From assembly GCA_903819815.1 (NCBI GenBank), contig CAIJFC010000337.1, positions 1 through 23,265 on the forward strand: a DNA stretch of 23,265 bases, written 5' to 3'. The DNA is from an uncultured Bacteroidota bacterium (GTDB lineage Bacteria > Bacteroidota > Bacteroidia > Flavobacteriales > Flavobacteriaceae). The notes under the pieces were generated by a model, which saw only the letters and a list, made by a program, of their open reading frames with translations, was not told the DNA's origin and ran no database searches. Positions 6,968-13,336 of this stretch are shown here, one piece after another; position 1 is the stretch's first letter; every line of letters starts with the position of its first letter. Position numbers and translations under genes: made by a program.

Positions 6968-7672
6968 TTATTTAACTACTGATTTTTTTAAAAGTTTAAT
7001 TAGAACCGGTAATGTTGAAATTAGAATAATTCCGATTACAATATACTCGATATAATTTTTCAAATTAATTCCATAATTTAAGAAAATTCCAAATAAATAA
7101 TGACCCGAAAATATTAAAACAGAAGCCCATAAGAACGAACTCAAGATATTGAAAAACATAAACTTTTTTCTGTCCATTTGTACAATTCCCGCTATTATAG
7201 GGGCAAAAGTTCTGAATATTGGTAAAAACCTAGCGTAGATTATCGCTTTACCTCCATACTTCTCAAAGAAATCTTTCGATTGAACCAAGTATTTTTTCTT
7301 AAACCAGAAGGAATCTTCTTTCTTAAAAAGATAGTACCCACTTTTAGCTCCAAACCAATATCCTACCATATTTCCTAGAATTCCTGCGATTGAAATAAAG
7401 CAAACCAATATAAGCACATTTAAAAAATCGTTGTTGATATGAACAAATTGATCTACTAAACCCGGATGATAAACCCCATCCACAACTGAACCGGAAGCAT
7501 AAATTCCAGATAAAAATAAAAGACTATCGCCTGGCAGGAAAAAACCAGCAAAAAGTCCAGTTTCAGCAAAAACAATAAATAAGACAATGTAAAGTCCAAC
7601 CTGGATTCCTGCAACTTGAAGGGTAATATAAAACTCAGGATTTACTAATTGAGTCCAATCAAAATCATTCAT
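6968..7672 (-). CDS. DedA/VTT-family inner-membrane protein
   Basis: Polytopic inner-membrane protein of the DedA (SNARE-associated/VTT) family, 234 residues. Members include undecaprenyl-phosphate and phospholipid translocases; the substrate here is unknown. Family signatures are clear: FAETGLFAGFFLPGDS (residues 35-50, with Glu37 and Asp49 in the first re-entrant region) and ARFLPIFRTFAPIIAG (about 147-162, with Arg148 and Arg154). Further hydrophobic helices lie at about 85-105, 165-185 and 205-225. It stands alone, convergent with groEL and 121 bases downstream of the HMA-protein gene. The gap holds an AT-rich inverted repeat, so it probably has its own promoter, though none fits the consensus well. 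Confidence 0.9.
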   Translation of the reverse strand: MNDFDWTQLVNPEFYITLQVAGIQVGLYIVLFIVFAETGLFAGFFLPGDSLLFLSGIYASGSVVDGVYHPGLVDQFVHINNDFLNVLILVCFISIAGILGNMVGYWFGAKSGYYLFKKEDSFWFKKKYLVQSKDFFEKYGGKAIIYARFLPIFRTFAPIIAGIVQMDRKKFMFFNILSSFLWASVLIFSGHYLFGIFLNYGINLKNYIEYIVIGIILISTLPVLIKLLKKSVVK

Positions 7673-7730
7673 AGATAATTTGGTTTACTTTGTCAAAAAA
7701 CAAAATTTGTATAGGGTGTGAAAGTAACTA

Positions 7731-7777
7731 TAATTTAATTTAGACACAATAAAATACTGTGATTTAAAATTAAATTA
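7731..7777. repeat. AT-rich nested inverted repeat
   Basis: An exact 11-bp outer arm (taatttaattt at 7731-7741 with aaattaaatta at 7767-7777) encloses a smaller arm (CACA 7745-7748 with TGTG 7758-7761). It lies just past the end of the HMA gene, on the DedA side. It may serve as a weak terminator for the metal operon or a DNA-binding site; there is no clean T-run, so I do not call it a terminator. Confidence 0.4.
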
Positions 7778-7793
7778 ACGCTATAATAACCTC

Positions 7794-8135
7794 TTATTTC
7801 CTATCGTATTGGCAACAACCAGGTAATTTATCATAATTTTCATTAGTTGCTTTTACCTCATCAGTATCATAGCCTGCTTTGGCAACCGCTTTTTTAATAT
7901 CCAATATAGTAGCTTTTTCTTCGTTTAAAATTAAATTCAATTTGTGTGTGTCTGGACTCCAATTCGCCGATTTGACACCTTGAACCGAAAATGCAGCTTT
8001 TTGAATTCGGCCTTGACACATATCGCAATTGCCATTTACCTCGATTTCATACTTGGCATTTTTGTTTAATTTCTCTTGTGCTTGGATTGAAAATCCACCT
8101 AAAATAAATACTGTTGCTAAAATTAATTTTTTCAT
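7794..8135 (-). CDS. Periplasmic heavy-metal-associated (HMA) domain protein
   Basis: A 113-residue secreted metal-binding protein with the ferredoxin-like HMA fold. The ATG at 8135 gives a proper signal peptide (MKKLILATVFILGGFSIQAQ, cleavage after about residue 18-20); a longer reading back to 8246 overlaps the receptor gene and is not credible. The metal site is GNCDMC, a CxxC motif in the position of the usual GMTCxxC, followed by the helix GRIQKAAFSVQGVKSANW and strand KLNLIL. The tail ends LPGCCQYDRK with an extra cysteine pair. It lies 25 bases after the TonB-dependent receptor, so they are co-transcribed. Copper is the likely ligand by analogy with HMA chaperones, but the sequence alone does not fix the metal. 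Confidence 0.88.
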   Translation of the reverse strand: MKKLILATVFILGGFSIQAQEKLNKNAKYEIEVNGNCDMCQGRIQKAAFSVQGVKSANWSPDTHKLNLILNEEKATILDIKKAVAKAGYDTDEVKATNENYDKLPGCCQYDRK

Positions 8136-8160
8136 AATTGTTGTTTTAATTGTTAATTTT

Positions 8161-10173
8161 TTATTTGATTTTATATCGTAATCCTGCATAATACATTTGC
8201 CCAAATATTGGCGCGTATATAATTGAAGTGTCAAATGAAGTGCCAAAAGGATTGCTACTTCCTAAAATTGCCTTTTCTTGTTTGTAATTTCCAATGTTTT
8301 CTCCTCCAACATAAATTTCAAAGATACTAGAAAAAATTCTTGAAATTTGCATATTCATAACTGAAAATGAAGGAGAATAATCTGGCATTGAATCGATACC
8401 AGAGTTGGAAATGGTATTTGGTAATCTTTGTTTTCCAAGCCAATTAATTGTAAAATCAAACTTCCATTGTTTTCCATCATCCAATAAATGAGTTTGAAAT
8501 TCCAAATTTCCAAAAAAACGATGTTTGGCTTGCAAAGGTCGTTCTTGAGTAACATATTGATAATCTGTTTGAATATCATAATATTTATAGGCCGTTCTCA
8601 AATTAAAGTGTTTCGCCAATTCATAATTAAACTCTATTTGCAAACTATTTGCAAAGGACTTGCCATTCAAGTTATAAAATACTACTTGTTGCGGTCCTTG
8701 ATATAGATCCACCACCACTTGGTTTTGAAAATCAGTTCTGTAGAAATCAAATCCGAAATCTCCATTTTTATTCAAAAGTATAAATTTTTGAGAAAAACTA
8801 AGTCCATAATTCCAAGCTATTTCAGGATTTAATCCATATATTTTTCCATTTGAATTCAAAATTTCGAAGTTTCTTGAACTTCCAAATAGTTGTTGGTTTT
8901 CTGCAAAAATATTAGCACTTCGAATTCCGCGACCTGCAGATAAACGAAATACTCCTTTTTCCCAAGGATTGTATCGAACATGCAATCGAGGGGTGAAAAA
9001 AGTACCTATCCTATTGTGGTTGTCAAATCTACCACCTAATATGACACTAAAATTACTAGTATTATCATAGGTATATTCAAAAAATGCTCCAATAGAATTA
9101 TCTGTTCTACTATGATCAAATAGGTTTACAAACTCTTCATATTTATCATAAGCAAAATTTATTCCTGTTGAAAATTTATTCATTGTATTGTCAATAATTG
9201 AATTGAAAATCAAATTGGAATAATAGCTTTTTTGTTTAATGTTATAACGGCTTAATCCAAAATATGACTCCTGATCATGGCTGTTAAATGCATTTTGAAA
9301 ACCGATACTTTGAAAAGGCATGTCCGGAAAAACGTACCCTAATTTAGTGGAAACATCTATTCTTTCAGTATTGATTTCCGAGCCCCAAAAATTGGTTGTA
9401 AGTCGATCTCGATTTGGAACAAACTCCAATTGCCCCGTTTGTTTTTTATCATTCATATATCGGAAATTAACAAAACTAATCCAACCTTTTTCAGCATTTG
9501 TGTATTGCCAACGATTTAAAATGTTGATTTGTTTCCCCAATGGATTGTCTAGAAATCCATCATTGTTCATGTCATTTTTGGCGATTCTAGTATTGCCATG
9601 AAGGAACAAACTGGAACTCCATTTATCCGATATTTTTTTATTAAAATGAGTATTTAATTCGAATCGTGAATCAGAAGATCCGTAAGCATTTACAAAAAAT
9701 GGAATGTCTTTATTGGGCTTGATTAATTCGGTATTTATTTGACCTGAAACACTTTCATAACCGTTCACAACACTCCCTGCACCTTTGGTAATTTGGATAC
9801 TTTCCACCCATGTTCCGGGGGTAAATGACAACCCGTAAGCTTGAGAAGCACCTCGAACTGATGGAATGTTTTCTTCAGTAATCATTAAATACGGACTTGT
9901 TAAACCAAGCATTTTTATTTGTTTGGTTCCCGTTAACGCATCTGAAAAATTGACGTCTATTGACGGATTGGTTTCAAAACTCTCGGCCAAATTACAGCAG
10001 GCCGCCTTCAATAATTCTTTACTTGAAAGTAGGGTGGTATTGGTAGTTAGTTTTAAAGATTTTTGCAAACTTTTACTAAAATTTTGAACTTTTATTTCCT
10101 TTAAAGTATCTTGTGAAAAGGAACTAAAAGAATAAAAAAACAGCAATAATAGTATTGAATTTTTTTTTTGCAT
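8161..10173 (-). CDS. TonB-dependent outer-membrane receptor, probably metal-related
   Basis: A 670-residue outer-membrane beta-barrel with a plug, powered by TonB for uptake. A signal peptide covers about residues 1-20 (ending SFSSFSQ). The N-terminal carboxypeptidase-like domain common in Bacteroidota receptors is absent: the mature protein runs almost straight into a TonB-box-like strand and the plug. The plug holds an adjacent-Cys motif (LLKAACCNLAESFETNPS, about residues 54-71), then TKQIKMLGL, IQITKGAGSVVNGYESVSGQIN and the barrel, which ends with an aromatic-rich strand (MYYAGLRYKIK). It is flanked by a HYC_CC_PP protein and an HMA chaperone, so a copper or related metal or metallophore is the likely cargo. 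Codons 2-5 contain a run of ten A, a possible slippage site. Confidence 0.92.
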   Translation of the reverse strand: MQKKNSILLLLFFYSFSSFSQDTLKEIKVQNFSKSLQKSLKLTTNTTLLSSKELLKAACCNLAESFETNPSIDVNFSDALTGTKQIKMLGLTSPYLMITEENIPSVRGASQAYGLSFTPGTWVESIQITKGAGSVVNGYESVSGQINTELIKPNKDIPFFVNAYGSSDSRFELNTHFNKKISDKWSSSLFLHGNTRIAKNDMNNDGFLDNPLGKQINILNRWQYTNAEKGWISFVNFRYMNDKKQTGQLEFVPNRDRLTTNFWGSEINTERIDVSTKLGYVFPDMPFQSIGFQNAFNSHDQESYFGLSRYNIKQKSYYSNLIFNSIIDNTMNKFSTGINFAYDKYEEFVNLFDHSRTDNSIGAFFEYTYDNTSNFSVILGGRFDNHNRIGTFFTPRLHVRYNPWEKGVFRLSAGRGIRSANIFAENQQLFGSSRNFEILNSNGKIYGLNPEIAWNYGLSFSQKFILLNKNGDFGFDFYRTDFQNQVVVDLYQGPQQVVFYNLNGKSFANSLQIEFNYELAKHFNLRTAYKYYDIQTDYQYVTQERPLQAKHRFFGNLEFQTHLLDDGKQWKFDFTINWLGKQRLPNTISNSGIDSMPDYSPSFSVMNMQISRIFSSIFEIYVGGENIGNYKQEKAILGSSNPFGTSFDTSIIYAPIFGQMYYAGLRYKIK
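10160..10169 (-). repeat. Ten-A homopolymer at the start of the receptor gene
   Basis: On the coding strand the receptor starts ATG-C followed by ten A, covering codons 2-5 (QKKN). A one-base change would shift the frame within five codons. The tract is intact and in frame here. Confidence 0.7.
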
Positions 10174-10241
10174 TTTATAATTTTTATATTAATAATGATT
10201 TATAACCACGTGAAAAGTGATTAATTTTCAAAACATAAAAA

Positions 10242-10643
10242 TTAAGCGTAGAATATATATTGGGAATACAACTTAAAATAAGGCGGTGCATTGGCATCAC
10301 AAAAATAAGTTGCGATTGAATTTATTTTAAAATTCGAAATTGTAACTGAAGAATTTAGTTTCCAATCATAATTAGGTAATTGAAAATCGGCTATTTGAAA
10401 AAATAAATGTGATAATGACGTTTCCGATTTTTTTTGAAAATGGAGTACCTTATTGTCGCAACAATTGGATTTTTTTTCTATTTCGCCACAACAATTTTTC
10501 TCTGTGTTTTCTGATAAAAATGAGGTTTTTATTGAAACAGAAGCAATTTCATCGCCACAGTAATGTACATTAAATGCAAATCCGATGTTGGAAACCAACA
10601 ATAAGAAAGCTAAAGTTATACAAATGTGTTTTCTGAAATTCAT
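10242..10643 (-). CDS. HYC_CC_PP family small secreted protein
   Basis: A 133-residue exported protein whose features match the Bacteroidota family named for its HYC, CC and PP motifs. It has an N-terminal signal or anchor segment (about residues 6-23), then VHYCGDEIASVSI (His27-Tyr28-Cys29), two cysteine pairs at 51-52 (NCCG) and 61-62 (NCCD), and APPYF near the C-terminus (Pro120-Pro121). Function is not established. The cysteines, and its place upstream of a TonB-dependent receptor and an HMA chaperone, suggest periplasmic metal binding or sensing. The gap to the receptor is 68 bases. A well-formed -7 promoter element ends only four bases before its ATG, so the message may be leaderless. 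Confidence 0.85.
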   Translation of the reverse strand: MNFRKHICITLAFLLLVSNIGFAFNVHYCGDEIASVSIKTSFLSENTEKNCCGEIEKKSNCCDNKVLHFQKKSETSLSHLFFQIADFQLPNYDWKLNSSVTISNFKINSIATYFCDANAPPYFKLYSQYIFYA

Positions 10644-10647
10644 AATG

Positions 10648-10655
10648 CAAAGGTA
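10648..10655 (-). promoter_or_regulatory. Promoter -7 element for the metal operon
   Basis: On the minus strand TACCTTTG matches TAnnTTTG exactly and ends four bases before the ATG of the HYC_CC_PP gene. The -33 region is poor (a T-rich stretch around 10672-10676 instead of TTG). Transcription would begin at or next to the start codon. Confidence 0.6.
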
Positions 10656-10693
10656 AACGATATTATAAAATGAAAATAAATATTATGATAAAA

Positions 10694-11137
10694 TTAATTT
10701 ACTCTTTTTTGAATTAAATAGCCCGGAATAAATAATAGTAAAAATAGTGGCTGGATTAAAAACCTTCGGATATAAAACAATTCCATTTTACTTTCATCGG
10801 CAAAAAATGCTAACACAACATAAAAAACTATTATTAAAATGACAAATAAAATTCCATATAAAACGGAAGCAAATTTGGTGAAATTAATGTCATTGAACGC
10901 TATTTGAATGAATGCAATTGAAACTATTGAATTTAATGAATATCTAAAAACCAAGCTTAAAAACAAACTCAACTTATCTACAACAGGCATTGGAAAATTA
11001 GTGAAATCGGTCTTGAAATAATCCAAATAAGGATCGTAGAAAAGCGATTCCTCGAATATTCTGATTGATGCTAAAACGAGCACCAATAATAACAAAACAA
11101 AAACTTTGATTTTATTATTTAGCAGGTTCTTTAGCAT
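10694..11137 (-). CDS. Exosortase F system-associated membrane protein
   Basis: A 147-residue inner-membrane protein with about four hydrophobic segments (about 11-26, 57-82, 89-112, 124-142). The sequence carries motifs I recall for the exosortase-F-associated family: FYDPYLDYFKTDF (about 33-45), FRYSLNSIVSIAF, and the C-terminal FYIRRFLIQPLFLLLFIPGY. Its start overlaps the 3' end of xrtF by 23 bases, which implies translational coupling and supports a joint role. Its biochemical role is unknown; it is taken as a partner of the XrtF protein-sorting protease. It ends 50 bases before the HYC_CC_PP gene on the same strand, with no clear terminator between, so read-through into the metal operon is possible. 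Confidence 0.88.
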   Translation of the reverse strand: MLKNLLNNKIKVFVLLLLVLVLASIRIFEESLFYDPYLDYFKTDFTNFPMPVVDKLSLFLSLVFRYSLNSIVSIAFIQIAFNDINFTKFASVLYGILFVILIIVFYVVLAFFADESKMELFYIRRFLIQPLFLLLFIPGYLIQKRVN

Positions 11138-11669
11138 AGAATGAAAATTTATTTACCCAGATTATCCATAAAATAAAAACAGTTCCATAAATAACTAATG
11201 GAAATAAAATATCATGTAAAATAAAATTGGCTTCAGGGAAATTATAAAAGGCAACCATTAAAAGCGCAATTCTTGTAATATTTAAAATATGAATGATAAA
11301 ACTACCTGCTACAATAAAGTAAATCGTGTTTTTGATTTTTCCTGAAAATGCAATCACAAAAGAGATAAATAAAATAATTACACTTAAAGCATTACACCCT
11401 TCAATAATTCTTGAAATAAATTTCCCATTATAAAAAAACTTATAACTAGGTTCAGTAGTATGAAGTTCGATGTGGGCATCACAATTAAAGAATATAAGTA
11501 CTTGTTCCACTTGGGAGGCAACTAACTTGGTAAAATCGTCAACTTCATTGTTTTTAATATCAAATTGATTTAAATAATATTGATAGGCAATGGTTAAAAC
11601 CAAATAGGAAAAAATAAATTTAACTAAGAAAAGTAGAAATGGTTTGTATTGAATCCAATAATTCTTCAC
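11115..11669 (-). CDS. xrtF: Exosortase family protein XrtF
   Basis: Integral-membrane cysteine protease/transpeptidase of the exosortase/archaeosortase family, thought to process proteins with a C-terminal sorting tail at the membrane. The family's active-site residues are all present: Cys in EGCNALSV (Cys92), Arg in NITRIALL (Arg133) and His in ILHDILFP (His152), each in the expected membrane-embedded context. I start it at the GTG at 11669 (184 residues, KNYWIQYKPFLLF). The alternative TTG at 11687 coincides with the -7 promoter element and would lie upstream of the transcript start. It is coupled to the associated membrane protein by a 23-base overlap. No substrate with a sorting tail is visible in this window. 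Confidence 0.9.
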   Translation of the reverse strand: MKNYWIQYKPFLLFLVKFIFSYLVLTIAYQYYLNQFDIKNNEVDDFTKLVASQVEQVLIFFNCDAHIELHTTEPSYKFFYNGKFISRIIEGCNALSVIILFISFVIAFSGKIKNTIYFIVAGSFIIHILNITRIALLMVAFYNFPEANFILHDILFPLVIYGTVFILWIIWVNKFSFYAKEPAK

Positions 11670-11684
11670 AATTATAATTTTTAA

Positions 11685-11713
11685 CAAATTTATATAAAAA
11701 AAGATGACTGCAA
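11685..11713 (-). promoter_or_regulatory. Promoter of xrtF
   Basis: On the minus strand, TTG (11713-11711), an 18-base spacer and TAAATTTG (11692-11685) match the Bacteroidota consensus TTG-N17-23-TAnnTTTG. This places the transcript start near 11680, so translation should begin at the GTG at 11669. Confidence 0.65.
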
Positions 11714-11718
11714 TTAAA

Positions 11719-11726
11719 TACTTTTG
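11719..11726 (+). promoter_or_regulatory. Promoter -7 element for the GAF-domain reductase gene
   Basis: TACTTTTG matches TAnnTTTG and ends 14 bases before the ATG at 11741. No good -33 TTG is seen. The promoter region overlaps that of the divergent xrtF. Confidence 0.6.
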
Positions 11727-11740
11727 TAAAAATAAAAATT

Positions 11741-12196
11741 ATGACTTTTTCCGAAATACAACCTTTAGTTATTGAAATTGTAACTGCTCAAAAGGCTTCT
11801 CGAGAGGAGAAGTTATTGCAAATCTGTGCGCTTTTAGAGGCAAATGTTGCGCATTACAACTGGGTTGGATTTTATTTTGCAAATCCTACAACTCAAACTT
11901 TACATTTAGGACCCTATGTGGGAGCTCCAACGGATCATACCGTAATTCCATTTGGAAAAGGAATTTGCGGTCAAGTGGCGGTTTCAAATAATAATTTTGT
12001 AGTTCCTGATGTTGCTGCCCAAGACAATTATATCGCCTGTAGTTTTACTGTAAAATCGGAAATCGTAGTTCCATTATTTGTAAATGGAGTAAATATAGGT
12101 CAAATTGATATCGATTCTAATGTTTTAGATCCTTTTACTGCTTACGATGAGCGGTTTTTGGAGTTCGTAAATAATGAAATTGCAAAGTTATTTTAG
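11741..12196 (+). CDS. GAF-domain protein, free methionine-(R)-sulfoxide reductase type
   Basis: A 151-residue cytoplasmic single GAF domain of the fRMsr type, which reduces free methionine-R-sulfoxide with thioredoxin. It aligns without gaps to the E. coli active-site spacing: Cys76 (FGKGICG) and Cys100 (NYIACS) match E. coli Cys94 and Cys118, Glu107 matches Glu125, and Asp123/Asp125 (IDIDS) match Asp141/Asp143. The residue equivalent to E. coli Cys84 is His66 (PTDHTVIPFGKG), so one of the three redox cysteines is missing. Reduction should still be possible with the remaining pair, but recycling may differ. It is transcribed divergently from xrtF and probably alone. Confidence 0.85.
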   Translation: MTFSEIQPLVIEIVTAQKASREEKLLQICALLEANVAHYNWVGFYFANPTTQTLHLGPYVGAPTDHTVIPFGKGICGQVAVSNNNFVVPDVAAQDNYIACSFTVKSEIVVPLFVNGVNIGQIDIDSNVLDPFTAYDERFLEFVNNEIAKLF

Positions 12197-12274
12197 TTGT
12201 TTAGACTATTTTGGAGCAAATTTAAAAATAGAAAAATAAAATGATTATTAATTTTTCAAAAAAAATATAAAACT

Positions 12275-13327
12275 ATGAATAATTCCAACTCAAAAGTAGT
12301 ACTTCAATTAACACTGTTAATATCAATGCTATTTTCTTCATGCAGTAAATCTCAGACTACAGATCCTACGCCAATTATTACAAATACTTTTGCAAAAGGT
12401 GCAGATGTGGGTTGGTTGTCACAAATGGAAGCAACAGGTTACCGATTTTACGATGCTGACGGAACTGAAAAAAACGGTTTACAGTTATTAAAAGACCGTG
12501 GAATGAATACCATTCGATTGCGTGTTTTTGTAAATCCATCTAATGACCGAATTAACGGACATTGTAGCAAAGACGAAACCGTAGCGATGGCGGTAAGAGC
12601 TAAAAACTTGGGAATGCGCATTATGATTGACTTTCATTATAGCGATACTTGGGCAGATCCAGCACATCAAACAAAACCAGCAGCTTGGGCAAATCACACT
12701 TTTTCAACATTATTGACTGATGTTTACAACCACACATTTGAAGTATTAACCGCATTAAAAACTGCGGGTGTAACTCCTGAATGGGTTCAAGTAGGTAATG
12801 AAATTCCAGGTGGAATGTTATGGCCAGAAGGAAATTATACCAATTTTGGGCAACTTGCTCAACTCTTAAATAAAGGTTATGATGCAACAAAAGCGATTGA
12901 TCCAACGATTAAAGTAATAATTCATATTGATCAAGGTAATAACAATTCTCGTTTTAGGTGGTTTTTTGATAATGCAAGAACTAACAATGTGAAATATGAT
13001 GTTATTGGTCTTTCCTACTATCCTTATTGGTTAAATAGCGATTACACAGTTACAATTGCCGATCTACAAAATAATTTGAACGATATGGTTACTCGCTACA
13101 ATAAAGAAGTTATGGTGGTAGAAGTTGGTGGCGATTATACCTTAGTTCAAAACACAAAAGACATGCTTACGGCAACTATTAATGCGGTTAGAAATGTGCC
13201 TAATCAAAAAGGGCTTGGGGTAATTTATTGGGAACCTGAAGGTGAAAAAACGTGGAGCGGATACCAATTAAACTGTTGGCAATCAAACGGAAAGCCTTCC
13301 ACTGCTTTGGATGCTTTTAGAAATTAA
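12275..13327 (+). CDS. Arabinogalactan endo-beta-1,4-galactanase, GH53, lipoprotein
   Basis: Endo-acting hydrolase of beta-1,4-galactan (the side chains of pectin rhamnogalactan I), clan GH-A fold, 350 residues. The N-terminus is a lipoprotein signal (hydrophobic core, then MLFSSCSK with the lipobox Cys at about residue 23), so it is probably anchored to the outer membrane, possibly at the surface. Catalytic residues are visible: acid/base Glu176 in VQVGNEIPGG and nucleophile Glu283 in VVEVGG. Other family marks are KGADVGWLSQMEATG, NTIRLRVFVNP and MIDFHYSDTWADP. It ends 9 bases before the GH2 gene, so the two form an operon that cuts galactan and then frees galactose. Confidence 0.95.
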   Translation: MNNSNSKVVLQLTLLISMLFSSCSKSQTTDPTPIITNTFAKGADVGWLSQMEATGYRFYDADGTEKNGLQLLKDRGMNTIRLRVFVNPSNDRINGHCSKDETVAMAVRAKNLGMRIMIDFHYSDTWADPAHQTKPAAWANHTFSTLLTDVYNHTFEVLTALKTAGVTPEWVQVGNEIPGGMLWPEGNYTNFGQLAQLLNKGYDATKAIDPTIKVIIHIDQGNNNSRFRWFFDNARTNNVKYDVIGLSYYPYWLNSDYTVTIADLQNNLNDMVTRYNKEVMVVEVGGDYTLVQNTKDMLTATINAVRNVPNQKGLGVIYWEPEGEKTWSGYQLNCWQSNGKPSTALDAFRN

Positions 13328-13336
13328 TATCATAAA

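Noticed and set aside
8136..8246. N-terminal extension of the HMA protein to 150 residues
   Set aside because: It would overlap the receptor gene in another frame and bury the signal peptide; the ATG at 8135 gives a standard exported protein.
12197..12274. Promoter for the GH53 gene
   Set aside because: A TTTTGG and a TAATTTTT are present but neither fits the TTG/TAnnTTTG pair with proper spacing.
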